NCBI GenBank assembly: GCA_016711485.1
Contig: JADJSX010000023.1
Span: 1,195,001-1,259,000 of the forward strand
Source of the DNA: Leptospiraceae bacterium
Lineage (GTDB): Bacteria; Spirochaetota; Leptospiria; Leptospirales; Leptospiraceae
Reading direction: 5' to 3'
DNA: 64,000 nucleotides
Shown here: positions 36,126 through 44,880 of the stretch, in pieces
Numbering within the stretch: the stretch's first letter is position 1
Layout: each line of letters opens with the position of its first letter
Position numbers and translations under genes: made by a program
Notes under the pieces: model-generated
Database searches by the model: none
Told to the model about the DNA's origin: nothing
What the model saw: only the letters and a program-made list of their open reading frames with translations

Positions 36126-37373
36126 TTAACCAGGAAATGCGAGCATGTAAAATGCTTGTCCAAGTCCGACAACTGCACCTAATAATGCTCCTATAAGAAT
36201 TAATAACAATTCATCTTCTTGGAATGCAGATCGTAATATAGATTCAAACTCTTCTGGAGGAAGTGCTTTCATGCGACTTGCCATTGTTTCTTCTATATCA
36301 ATTGATTTCTCTACATATTTTTCAATTTTATCAATGGATTTAGGTGCTACTGCACTCATTCTTCTTACTATTTCTTCTCTAATTTCTAAATATTTTTCAG
36401 AGCCTACTGTCACAGTAAGAATTGGATGAGCTAATTGTGTTGTGTTTTCAAATGCACGTATAACTGCTTTTTGCATCAATGCAAATACTTCGTCAGCGGC
36501 ACGGCCATATAGAATTTCTTCTAGAATATTTCGGGAATTTAATATTTTATTTGCTACAAATTTTGAATATGCCTCAGATACAGCGGCTTGTCGTTTCAAA
36601 AAAATTCCTTGGTATTTAAAAAAGAAAAAATACTTTTTTTCATAGAAAGGTCTAAAAATCATTTCAAGAGCTAACCAGTTTGTGAGGTAACCGACAATTA
36701 CCCCCTGAATCGGAAGTGTCCACCAAATTGGGAAAAATATCCAAATAACCATCTGAATCAGTCCAAGCAGTAAACCAAAATACAATCCAGATTTTTCTAT
36801 GAATTTAAATTCTGGTCCACCCACAGTCTGGAAGAGTTCAACGACTAAAACAACATTATCTCCAGAAAGTTTTTTTAAAACCATTCCCTTTAAATCAAAA
36901 AATTGGTACACGTTTTTTCTTATACCTAGAATGATACTTTTAATAGCACCTGGAATTTGTTTTTCCGTCTCTGCATAAATTTGGTTTTTTACAAAATCGG
37001 GAACTGCTGGCCATAATCCTGGTCTGATTTGGTCTACAATGTCTTTGGCGAGATCCCGTATCACAGGCTTTAACATTGGTTTTAATTCTTTTTCGATCAT
37101 TGCAGGATCTACTTTATCAAAAATTTCTTCTATTTTGATAAGTCTTCCTGTGATAACGTCAACGGATCGACTTGCCATTTTATGCGCTTTACGCGGTATT
37201 ATCCCCTGCCAGCCAAGAAAGGGAGGAATACCCCAGAACTTGATGGGGTAAAAAGTCATTTTGAGTGCAACCCAATTAGTGAACCAGCCGACGAATCCAT
37301 ATGTAAGTGGCATGAATACAATACCAATTACGTCTGCATGTTTGGAAAAAAAATCTCTGAACAATTCAATCAT
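36126..37373 (-). CDS. DUF445 family membrane protein
   Basis: A 415-residue protein of the DUF445 family (unknown function). Family signature: GWFTNWVALKMTFYP near the start and its echo GYLTNWLALEMIFRPF near residue 235, each in a hydrophobic hairpin. A last transmembrane helix lies at ~390-412 and helical soluble segments lie between. It is the last gene of the minus-strand operon headed by the TetR regulator, 42 bases after the flavin oxidoreductase gene, and is followed by a terminator. Whether it is functionally tied to the enzyme is unknown. Confidence 0.85.
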   Translation of the reverse strand: MIELFRDFFSKHADVIGIVFMPLTYGFVGWFTNWVALKMTFYPIKFWGIPPFLGWQGIIPRKAHKMASRSVDVITGRLIKIEEIFDKVDPAMIEKELKPMLKPVIRDLAKDIVDQIRPGLWPAVPDFVKNQIYAETEKQIPGAIKSIILGIRKNVYQFFDLKGMVLKKLSGDNVVLVVELFQTVGGPEFKFIEKSGLYFGLLLGLIQMVIWIFFPIWWTLPIQGVIVGYLTNWLALEMIFRPFYEKKYFFFFKYQGIFLKRQAAVSEAYSKFVANKILNSRNILEEILYGRAADEVFALMQKAVIRAFENTTQLAHPILTVTVGSEKYLEIREEIVRRMSAVAPKSIDKIEKYVEKSIDIEETMASRMKALPPEEFESILRSAFQEDELLLILIGALLGAVVGLGQAFYMLAFPG

Positions 37374-37415
37374 TTGTTCACTACTCTAATTCCTCATTTT
37401 AAAATAAAGTTTTTT

Positions 37416-38624
37416 TTAAAAAAAGAAAAATCGTTTTCCACTTTTCATAATTAAACTACTAACTGCATCCCAATTGGAAAGATTAGGATCTGGATTTTTT
37501 CCTTCTCCCATTCGAAGTAATTGTTTTTGATACCATCCGATCTCTAGTGCGCCAGCTTGATCAGCTACTTCGATGCCAGTAGAAATTCTTTTTAACATCA
37601 TTCCCATACTTTCACCAGATAGAATTTTGTTTGGGAAGTTTGGATCCATAGCAACTGTTCTCGCAAGTCCAATCAAATCGATTCCTTCTGAGATAGCTTG
37701 GTCCATTCCTTCACGTGTTCTAAATCCACCTGTTACCATTAGAGGACAATTAATTTGTTTACGAAGCAAATGAGCAAATTCTAAAAAATACGCCTCTCGC
37801 AATCGAGTAGTCTCTTTTTCGTGGATTCCTGTCATCGCGGCTTTTTCGTAAGTGCCCCCAGAAATTTCGAGTAAATCAATTCCTTCCTCACATAAAGTCT
37901 TTGCAACTTCGGAAGATTCTTCTTCAGAGAAACCACCTTTTTGAAAATCTTTAGAATTTAATTTTACAGCAATTGGAAATTCTTTTCCAAGGGCTGAACG
38001 CATATTTCTATAAATCTCGAACAAAAAACGCATTCGATTTTCTAAAGTTCCACCCCATTGGTCTGTTCTTTGATTCGTAAGTGGGGAAAGAAATTGGCTG
38101 ATCAGATAACCGTGGGCGGCATGGATTTCGACTCCATCAAATCCAGCTTTTTTTAATTGAATAGCAGTGTTTGTAAATTTGCGGATAATATCTATTATTT
38201 CTTCTTCTCGTAAAGCTCTAGGTGTTGCAAATATACCAAATGGTGCGTTAACCGCGATTGGGGATGGTGCAACTGGTTGTTTTGAAAGTAGGACGGGGGA
38301 TTGTCTCCCCGGATGATTGATTTGACCAAATATTGTAGAGCCTGATTTTTTGGCAATGGAAGCCCATTCTTGAAATTTTTCAATTGGTGTTAACTCATCT
38401 AATACAACATTATTTGGTTCACCTAATGCTGATTTGTCGATCAGTATATTGCCAGTAATTAATAGTCCAGCCCCACTCGATGAAAATCTTTCATATAACC
38501 GGAGTAATTCGGTATCTGGAAGAAAATTCTTATTTGCTAGATTCTCGCTCATTGCCGCTTTTACTAATCTATTTGATAGAACGAAATTATTTTTGAGTTT
38601 GACTGAAGTATTAATATTTGACAT
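37416..38624 (-). CDS. NADH:flavin oxidoreductase, old yellow enzyme family
   Basis: FMN-dependent ene-reductase of 402 residues with a TIM-barrel fold. EIHAAHGYLISQFLSPLTN carries the substrate-binding His pair, followed by RTDQWGGTLENRMRF. PVTGGF-like VTGGFRTR and DLIGLARTVAMDP near the end are the FMN phosphate-binding loops. It is a single-domain OYE rather than the long 2,4-dienoyl-CoA type. It lies in an operon with a TetR regulator and a membrane protein, so it probably reduces an electrophilic compound or lipid derivative sensed by the regulator (inference). Confidence 0.9.
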   Translation of the reverse strand: MSNINTSVKLKNNFVLSNRLVKAAMSENLANKNFLPDTELLRLYERFSSSGAGLLITGNILIDKSALGEPNNVVLDELTPIEKFQEWASIAKKSGSTIFGQINHPGRQSPVLLSKQPVAPSPIAVNAPFGIFATPRALREEEIIDIIRKFTNTAIQLKKAGFDGVEIHAAHGYLISQFLSPLTNQRTDQWGGTLENRMRFLFEIYRNMRSALGKEFPIAVKLNSKDFQKGGFSEEESSEVAKTLCEEGIDLLEISGGTYEKAAMTGIHEKETTRLREAYFLEFAHLLRKQINCPLMVTGGFRTREGMDQAISEGIDLIGLARTVAMDPNFPNKILSGESMGMMLKRISTGIEVADQAGALEIGWYQKQLLRMGEGKNPDPNLSNWDAVSSLIMKSGKRFFFF

Positions 38625-38638
38625 AGGTTTTTGTTTCT

Positions 38639-39523
38639 CTAAAAGTGATATATTTTTTTGAGTAATATGTGAAAAGGTTTTCCTTCTTTAAACATAGTGT
38701 AATATAAAATTACAGAGGCTAAAGGCAAACCAATAAAATAACTAATTACGTGCATAGTTGTTGATCCACCTGTTCCAGCAACTCGAAGCATTGTATCACC
38801 TGCACCTAACAAACGTCCTGTAAGGTAGACTACGATTGCACAAAAAGCAGCCGATGCAAATCCTATTAAAAAAACACCTGTAAAATAATTTCCCATGAGT
38901 GCTTGAATAGATACTTTTTCTTTGCCGTTAGTTGCAATTGATACACTTTCAGCAGTCCATTTTGCAAAATAATAAAGAATTGGTGGAATTAGAAATACAC
39001 CATCAATATAAAGAGTCATCGCAACAGACGTAACAAATACAGAAATGATACTTTGAGGTCCCAGATACCCAGCCCCTGGAGTCCAAGCTGTCCCACCAAA
39101 CATATCTCTATCATATAAAAAACGGTCATATCCCAAACCATCCCATCCATAAAGCAATATAAAGAACATTCCAAAATATCCAAATATCCAATTTAAATGA
39201 GAAAGATAATATTTTTTTCTTCTAATTAATTCAGAAGTAACCCAAAATCCTAAAATTCCTTGTGTGACATTCGATATGCCAAATCCGATAATGAGCCAAA
39301 TCGGTATACTCTGCAAAGTCTCCGCGACTTGCATAGTTTCCCAGCTAGGATGTCTTAAAAGTAAAAGCATTCCTGTAGGTGCCCATATGCAAGATAGAAC
39401 AACTAACGCTTTTGCATAAAAGCTAGTAGCTAGTGGTTCTTTTTCCTCTTCTAATTTTTTTCCAGCGGCAGCCGCCATAGTGGCACCGATTCCATAAGCC
39501 CAAAATACATCTACTTGAACCAT
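38639..39523 (-). CDS. Multi-pass membrane protein of the TetR operon
   Basis: A 294-residue protein with about seven hydrophobic helices and a short conserved-looking N-terminus (DVFWAYGIGATMAAAA). An extended loop (~130-160) contains YDRDMFGGTAWTPGAGYLGP. I do not recognise the family. It sits 14 bases before the OYE gene and 21 after the TetR gene. The obvious guesses are transport or membrane modification of the regulator's ligand, without sequence proof. Confidence 0.8.
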   Translation of the reverse strand: MVQVDVFWAYGIGATMAAAAGKKLEEEKEPLATSFYAKALVVLSCIWAPTGMLLLLRHPSWETMQVAETLQSIPIWLIIGFGISNVTQGILGFWVTSELIRRKKYYLSHLNWIFGYFGMFFILLYGWDGLGYDRFLYDRDMFGGTAWTPGAGYLGPQSIISVFVTSVAMTLYIDGVFLIPPILYYFAKWTAESVSIATNGKEKVSIQALMGNYFTGVFLIGFASAAFCAIVVYLTGRLLGAGDTMLRVAGTGGSTTMHVISYFIGLPLASVILYYTMFKEGKPFHILLKKIYHF

Positions 39524-39544
39524 TCCTAATCTCCTAAATTTTTT

Positions 39545-40147
39545 TTATTTTTGTATTCCTTGTAAAATAATGGAAATCATATTTGAAATCCAATTTTTAG
39601 CGGCGACGATTCTTTCTGATTTGTTTTCAATAGAGGAAACTGCTTTTATTCCTTCAAAGATTATCGAATTAACCAAACGTGCTGTTATTTTTATATCTAA
39701 GTCTTTTCGTAAAAATTCTTTTTTAATTCCGTTTTTAAGATAGGAGGAAGTATATTCGTCGAAAATTAACATTGCATTGGAAATTTTTTTTTGGACAGAA
39801 TTTACACTTTGTGCTTCGAAAAATAGAATTCGTGCCATGGAATCATCGTCACCGAATAGAGTAAAAAGTTTTTCGCCAATTCGATTCAATTGTGTTTCGT
39901 ATTCTTCAAGAGTAGACGCGGCGTCATACCTTTCTCCAAGGGCAATGGCTCCTATTTCTTTTAAAATTTCGTTTACGGCAGAGTCAAAAATATCTTCTTT
40001 ATTTTTAAAATACCTATAGAATGTCCCGTGACCCATTCCGAGTTTTTGCGCGATATCCGCAATTCCGGTAGCATGAAACCCCTTTTCTGCAAAAATCTGA
40101 ACAGATGCAGTTAATATATCCTTTCTTTTTTGTCCCATGCCTGTCAT
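39545..40147 (-). CDS. TetR family transcriptional regulator
   Basis: A 200-residue repressor. The helix-turn-helix is GIADIAQKLGMGHGTFYRYFKNKEDIF (key residues G47-F73 region), followed by a helical ligand-binding domain. The frame is open to 40195, but that start would put coding sequence over the operator palindromes. ATG 40147 (MTGMGQKRK), with GGAA seven bases upstream, is preferred. It heads an operon with a membrane protein, an ene-reductase and a DUF445 protein. Two AATGACnTGTCATT palindromes directly upstream suggest it represses itself. Confidence 0.9.
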   Translation of the reverse strand: MTGMGQKRKDILTASVQIFAEKGFHATGIADIAQKLGMGHGTFYRYFKNKEDIFDSAVNEILKEIGAIALGERYDAASTLEEYETQLNRIGEKLFTLFGDDDSMARILFFEAQSVNSVQKKISNAMLIFDEYTSSYLKNGIKKEFLRKDLDIKITARLVNSIIFEGIKAVSSIENKSERIVAAKNWISNMISIILQGIQK

Positions 40148-40157
40148 TTTTTCCAGT

Positions 40158-40201
40158 AATGACGTGTCATTCCAGTATGTCAAGCAGAATGACATGTCAT
40201 T
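40158..40201. promoter_or_regulatory. Paired TetR operator palindromes
   Basis: AATGACGTGTCATT (40158-40171) and AATGACATGTCATT (40188-40201): two 14-bp palindromes, the second perfect, with centres 30 bp apart (about three helical turns). They lie directly before the TetR start, so autorepression by two dimers on one face of the DNA is likely. A half site CTGTCATT lies at 40141. Confidence 0.85.
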
Positions 40202-40333
40202 ACTTCTATTTTTTAATAAGATAAGTATACATTTTTTTCAGATTAGGATTTTCGTTTTGCCTAATAACCCAGAAGCCTAGACTAAAAAAGAAATCATTTG
40301 CATAAATGATTGTAATAAAAATGTAATGATTGC

Positions 40334-40351
40334 TTGTCATAGTATTGTCAT
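40334..40351 (+). promoter_or_regulatory. Pho-box-like direct repeat
   Basis: TTGTCAT-AGTA-TTGTCAT: two 7-base direct repeats spaced 11 bases apart, close to the PhoB box (CTGTCAT repeats, 11-bp period). It lies 20 bases before the start of the PhoB-like gene, fitting autoregulation. Confidence 0.65.
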
Positions 40352-40370
40352 CATTAGTATAGGGGTGTTC

Positions 40371-41066
40371 ATGAATATTCATGGAAATGGTTTAAAAGTT
40401 TTAGTCGTCGACGATGAAGAAGACATTAGCGATTTAATAAAATTCCATTTGGAAGAGGAAGGATTTCAAGTGAGTGTTTGCCAAAATGGCCTCGAAGTTT
40501 TGCCAAAAGTTGATAAGAGTCTACCAGATTTAATTATATTAGATATTATGCTTCCAGGTATTGGAGGAATCGACCTCTGTAAACGTATCAAAGAAAAATT
40601 TCAGGTACCAATCATAATGGTAACTGCAAAGACGGGAGAAACCGACGCAGTTCTTGGTCTCGAATTGGGTGCAGATGATTATGTTCGCAAACCATTTAGT
40701 CCTAGAGAATTGATGGCGCGGGTAAGATCTGTTTTGCGTAGGTATGAAAATAAATCCGATGAGGCAAAAGAAGGAAACCTAACTATTGGAAAAATCCACT
40801 TAAATAAAAAAGCCCATAAGGTTTTTGTAGACAACCAAGAAATTGATTTAACTTTAATAGAGTATAAAATACTATTACTATTTATGTCGAATCCCGGTTT
40901 AGCGTTTACTCGTGATAAACTCCTAGATAAAATTTGGGGACATGATATTTACGTAACAGATAGAGCAGTGGACGTAAACATCAAAAGGTTAAGAGATAAA
41001 CTTCTAGATGAAAAGGAACGTCTAGAAACAGTTCGAGGAATCGGGTATAGATTTAGTGATGCGTAG
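40371..41066 (+). CDS. OmpR/PhoB-family response regulator
   Basis: A 231-residue regulator. The receiver (~1-120) has VVDDEED, phospho-acceptor Asp in LIILDIMLPG, TAKTGE and the switch Lys in YVRKPFSP. The C-terminal winged helix (~135-230) has LTLIEYKILLLF, RDKLLDKIWG and VDVNIKRLRDKL...VRGIGYRF. The start at 40371 follows AGGGGTG; the frame is open from 40326, but the extra 15 residues lack support. Its stop overlaps the histidine kinase start. The Pho-box-like repeat upstream and the PhoR-like partner suggest a phosphate-sensing role, but the phosphate link is not proven by sequence. Confidence 0.9.
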   Translation: MNIHGNGLKVLVVDDEEDISDLIKFHLEEEGFQVSVCQNGLEVLPKVDKSLPDLIILDIMLPGIGGIDLCKRIKEKFQVPIIMVTAKTGETDAVLGLELGADDYVRKPFSPRELMARVRSVLRRYENKSDEAKEGNLTIGKIHLNKKAHKVFVDNQEIDLTLIEYKILLLFMSNPGLAFTRDKLLDKIWGHDIYVTDRAVDVNIKRLRDKLLDEKERLETVRGIGYRFSDA

Positions 41067-42441
41067 TTTTTTTTCTCGCGTACTTCTTAGCAATTGGCTT
41101 TTTTTAGTTATCTTACTTAGTACCGGTACCGTACTTTTTTATGTGGAAACTTTGGTTGTCACTGAATTCAAACTTCTTTTTTTTATTTTATACGTCATTT
41201 TTTCAATGTTCATCGCATTTCATACTTCCTATAAAATAGCTAGTAGTGTAACGGAACAACTCAGTATTATTGAAAAAAAAACTATGGAAATTAATGCCGG
41301 TGATTTTGGTACATTATTAGCGGCATCAGAAATTCAGGAAATGTCTGATTTAGCTGCATCCATAAACTCTATGTCCAAAAGGTTACAAATGCAATTCACT
41401 GATCTAAATGTGGAAAAAGAAAAATTTAACTCTCTATTGCAGAATTTAAAAGAGGGAGTATTTGCCATTAGCCCCGATAAAAAAATACTTTTTCAAAATC
41501 AAAGTATTCCTAAGAGTCTAATACCAATTAACTCTCAGTCTAGAAATATAAACGATGTTCTAACAAATAAAAAATTATTAGAATTTTTAAATGATCACAT
41601 GGATACAGGCAAAGATGGAAAAATTGGAATTGATGAAAGCAAACATTATTATAAAGTTTGGTTTTATTCCCTTATATCAAACAGCCAAATATTAATGTAC
41701 ATTGGAGTGATTTCAGATAAAACAGACGAACGCGAAACACAGTTACTCCGAGAACAATTTGTACAGAGTGCTTCACACGAATTAAAAACTCCGATTACAT
41801 CTATCAAAGGTTATGCAGAAACCTTAGAAGGTAAATTACAACTCAAACCAGATAGTATAGAACGAAAGTTTATTGATGCGATTCTTCGAAACACGGACAG
41901 GATGATTCGAATCGTTGATGATATGTTGACCATTTCAAAACTTGAAACGCAAAATGCACTTTTTCAGCCGGAAAAAATAAATCTTTCTGAGCTCGTAAAA
42001 AATTTTCAGTTTACGGTGGATGGATTTATAAAATTAAAAAACCAAACCTTTACCGCTGAAGTTCCTTCGAATATAGTATTGCATGCAGATATGGTTTTGT
42101 TAGAACATTTGCTTTTAAATTTATTGCAAAATGCATCTAACTATTCTCCAGAAAATCAATTGATTCAGCTCGTTGCAAAATACCAAGAAAATTTAGTCGT
42201 AATTAGTGTGATTGATAAAGGAATTGGGATCAGTGATTCTCATATTGGGAGAATTTTTGAAAGATTTTATCGAGTAGACGAAGATAGATCTCGAAAAGGC
42301 GGAGGAACAGGTCTTGGACTTTCCATTGTGAAACATATAGCCAAACTACACTCGGGTTGGGTGAGCGTTCAGTCCACTCCAGGACAAGGAACTACATTTA
42401 CTGTAAATTTACCGATTGACAGAAAGAAGCCTTTACCTTAA
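41059..42441 (+). CDS. PhoR-like sensor histidine kinase
   Basis: Membrane histidine kinase of 460 residues. Two transmembrane helices (~8-25 and ~35-55) are separated by a very short loop, as in PhoR, so there is no large periplasmic sensor. A HAMP-like segment and a PAS-like domain (~120-220) follow. HisKA has the phospho-His in SASHELKTPITS (~237). HATPase motifs are LLNLLQNASNYS, VIDKGIGIS and GGGTGLGLSIVKHI. It overlaps the response regulator gene by a few bases and is followed after 20 bases by argJ. A GTG at 41056 is an alternative start. Confidence 0.9.
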   Translation: MRSFFSRVLLSNWLFLVILLSTGTVLFYVETLVVTEFKLLFFILYVIFSMFIAFHTSYKIASSVTEQLSIIEKKTMEINAGDFGTLLAASEIQEMSDLAASINSMSKRLQMQFTDLNVEKEKFNSLLQNLKEGVFAISPDKKILFQNQSIPKSLIPINSQSRNINDVLTNKKLLEFLNDHMDTGKDGKIGIDESKHYYKVWFYSLISNSQILMYIGVISDKTDERETQLLREQFVQSASHELKTPITSIKGYAETLEGKLQLKPDSIERKFIDAILRNTDRMIRIVDDMLTISKLETQNALFQPEKINLSELVKNFQFTVDGFIKLKNQTFTAEVPSNIVLHADMVLLEHLLLNLLQNASNYSPENQLIQLVAKYQENLVVISVIDKGIGISDSHIGRIFERFYRVDEDRSRKGGGTGLGLSIVKHIAKLHSGWVSVQSTPGQGTTFTVNLPIDRKKPLP

Positions 42442-42461
42442 ATTTAGGTTAAAGGAAATTC

Positions 42462-43613
42462 ATGTACCCACTCGGTTTTTATTCATTCGGAAAAAATATT
42501 GGTATTAAAGACTCTACACTTGACTTCTCTGTAATTTATTCAGAAATACTCTGTGATGCAGCGGCAGTTTTTACGCAAAATAATTTTCCAGGCTCACCTG
42601 TAATCGTAGGAAAGGAAAATATTGGAGACGGAAAACTCCAAGCGATCGTAATTAATTCTAAAAATTCAAATGTTGCCACCGGACAAAAAGGAATTGACGA
42701 TGCTCGAAAAACTTGTGAAGTATTAGCGGATAATCTCGGAATCCGCTCTGTAGATATTTTACCATCTTCAACGGGAGTCATTGGAGTTCCTCTTCCTATT
42801 GAAAAAATTCTGATTGCTTGTGGGTCTGCGAAAGAATCTTTAAAACCAGGAAATTTAGAAGAAGTGGCACTTGCCATAATGACTACCGATAAAAAGAAAA
42901 AAATTTCGTATCGGCAAATTGAATACAATGGAATCAAAGGAACTATTTACGGGATAGCAAAAGGAGCCGGTATGATAGAACCAAATATGGCGACTATGCT
43001 TTGTTATATCCTTTCCGATTTAAAACCTTTAGATGGTAATTATTACAATCTATTAAAATCTTCAGTCGATAAAAGTTTTAATTGTATGAGTATTGATACA
43101 GATACATCCACTAGTGATACGGTAGTTCTCATGTGTAATGGAGTTTCTGGGACTATTCCGAATTCATTATTTCAACAAACGTTAGATGATATATGTATAG
43201 ATTTAACAAAACAAATTGCCGCCGACGGGGAAGGTGCCACTAAATTAATCGAATTAGATATAGTAGCGGCTCGAGATGACATTCAAGCATATAAGATTGG
43301 AAAGTCTGTAATTAATTCTCCACTTGTGAAAACTGCCATTTACGGAGGTGATCCAAATTGGGGAAGATTTGTTATGGCAATTGGAAAGGTGTTTGATGAA
43401 AAAATTCCTTTCGAAAAATTAGAAATTTATATTGGGGAAATTTCAGTAAAAGGAGCAAGTAAAGATACACTAATAAAACTTTCAGAATACTTAAAAAACA
43501 ATTCAATAGTAAATATTTCAATTCATTTGGGTTCAGGAAATTCTTCTAAACGTTTTTGGGGTTGTGATTTTACAGAAGGATATATTCAAGAAAACGCATA
43601 TTATACAACTTAA
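42462..43613 (+). CDS. argJ: Glutamate N-acetyltransferase / amino-acid acetyltransferase ArgJ
   Basis: Arginine biosynthesis enzyme that transfers the acetyl group from N-acetylornithine to glutamate. The precursor self-cleaves before the nucleophile Thr in GAGMIEPNMATML (~residue 177), which is present. Other family motifs: SRNANVATG-like KNSNVATGQKG, STGVIGVPLP, DTDTSTSDTV and GGDPNWGRF. Length (383) is normal. Bifunctional activity (also using acetyl-CoA) cannot be told from sequence. Its stop codon overlaps the next gene's start (TAATG), so a metabolic gene is embedded in a signalling operon. Confidence 0.95.
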   Translation: MYPLGFYSFGKNIGIKDSTLDFSVIYSEILCDAAAVFTQNNFPGSPVIVGKENIGDGKLQAIVINSKNSNVATGQKGIDDARKTCEVLADNLGIRSVDILPSSTGVIGVPLPIEKILIACGSAKESLKPGNLEEVALAIMTTDKKKKISYRQIEYNGIKGTIYGIAKGAGMIEPNMATMLCYILSDLKPLDGNYYNLLKSSVDKSFNCMSIDTDTSTSDTVVLMCNGVSGTIPNSLFQQTLDDICIDLTKQIAADGEGATKLIELDIVAARDDIQAYKIGKSVINSPLVKTAIYGGDPNWGRFVMAIGKVFDEKIPFEKLEIYIGEISVKGASKDTLIKLSEYLKNNSIVNISIHLGSGNSSKRFWGCDFTEGYIQENAYYTT

Positions 43614-44878
43614 TGAAAGAAAAAATTCGAAATTTATTTTTTTCCATTTTACCGACCGGGTATCGAATCAAACTTGTTTTAAGTGTCGGTGGTGTACGTC
43701 TATTATCTACTCTATTTATATTTGGTGTATACTATTATATCAGTCTATTAATTCCAAAAAATATAGAATTCGGCTTACAAATCTCTATGTTAGCGACAAT
43801 AATTATTTTGGTTGTATTGGTTGTTCCTTTTCAAGAATTCTTTGAAACCGCGGCTAAAAAAATGTTTCTTTCTGAATACCTTTTTGACGATCAGTTTACA
43901 CTAAAAAGTGCGAAGAGAAGATTTGAATTAGATGCACTTATTAGCAATGTATTTCCAGATATGGTAAAAATATCTGGCAGTAGTTATGGACGTTTAGTGA
44001 TTCTAATTCGAGAACCTTCGACTTATGAAATATTTACATATTCTGATGGAAAAAGAAGGAAAGTAAAACCTAAAAGTGTAGTAATTGAAGATAGACTCAT
44101 AGATTTTCTAATGGATAAAACACAGGGTGCAACAATAAGTGATTCAGTTGGATTGCCTGATATTAATAAGGACTTTATGGATTTAAAGGCTAATTTTATT
44201 ATGCCTTTTATTTTTAGGAAGAAGTTTTTTGGCCTTCTTGCTGTTGCAGATATTCCTAATCAAAAAGATAGGTTGAGTCTTAAGTTACTTGCAAGTAAGT
44301 CAGCCCTTGCGGTCTACAATCATATACTTTCTTCTCACGTTGCACTTTATAAAAAATACAAACGCGAATTTGAAATTGCAAATAGAATTGAGGATTTGAT
44401 TTTTACATCGAAGGTTCCTAAATATAAATCTTTTAAATTTGAAACTCACCAAAAAGACCCGAGTGTATTAATTGAGTTTTTTAAAAATGAAGATGGGGAA
44501 TGCCTTTTTATATTACTAATTCTTCGAAGTACAAAAGTTGGATCAGGACTTGTCGCGTCACATATTTTAGGAAAAATGTATTCACAAAGTCTAATAAAAA
44601 GAAAACACACTTTAAGTTCTTTAAAGATGATAGCTGAAAAAATGTTAAAAAAACTTTCATGGGAAGAAGGATATGAAATGGTCGTCGGAAGTTTTAGGGA
44701 GGAGACATATCGTTTGACGTTTTCAAAAATTGGTAAAGACTTTAGGATTACAAATGATTCAGATCCTGATAATAATAAAATTTCTGTAGGTTGGCGTTAT
44801 ACGGTTGATTTAAATGAAAACCCTGTTGTCGAAATTTATTATAAATTAGATAAGATATTATCTGTTCAAGTTATATAA
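43613..44878 (+). CDS. GAF-like membrane protein with degenerate PP2C-like C-terminus
   Basis: A 421-residue protein with two N-terminal transmembrane helices (~22-45 and ~55-75), a GAF-like domain (~100-245) and a C-terminal region (~255-420). The latter follows the secondary-structure order of a SpoIIE domain but lacks its catalytic residues: where active relatives have GGDY and GDVSGHG, this one has VLIEFFKN and LRSTKVGSG. It resembles the adjacent, intact GAF-PP2C protein in layout. It may be a pseudo-phosphatase acting as regulatory or dimer partner of that enzyme. The homology is inferred by eye. Start and stop are tightly coupled to both neighbours. Confidence 0.75.
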   Translation: MKEKIRNLFFSILPTGYRIKLVLSVGGVRLLSTLFIFGVYYYISLLIPKNIEFGLQISMLATIIILVVLVVPFQEFFETAAKKMFLSEYLFDDQFTLKSAKRRFELDALISNVFPDMVKISGSSYGRLVILIREPSTYEIFTYSDGKRRKVKPKSVVIEDRLIDFLMDKTQGATISDSVGLPDINKDFMDLKANFIMPFIFRKKFFGLLAVADIPNQKDRLSLKLLASKSALAVYNHILSSHVALYKKYKREFEIANRIEDLIFTSKVPKYKSFKFETHQKDPSVLIEFFKNEDGECLFILLILRSTKVGSGLVASHILGKMYSQSLIKRKHTLSSLKMIAEKMLKKLSWEEGYEMVVGSFREETYRLTFSKIGKDFRITNDSDPDNNKISVGWRYTVDLNENPVVEIYYKLDKILSVQVI

Positions 44879-44880
44879 AT

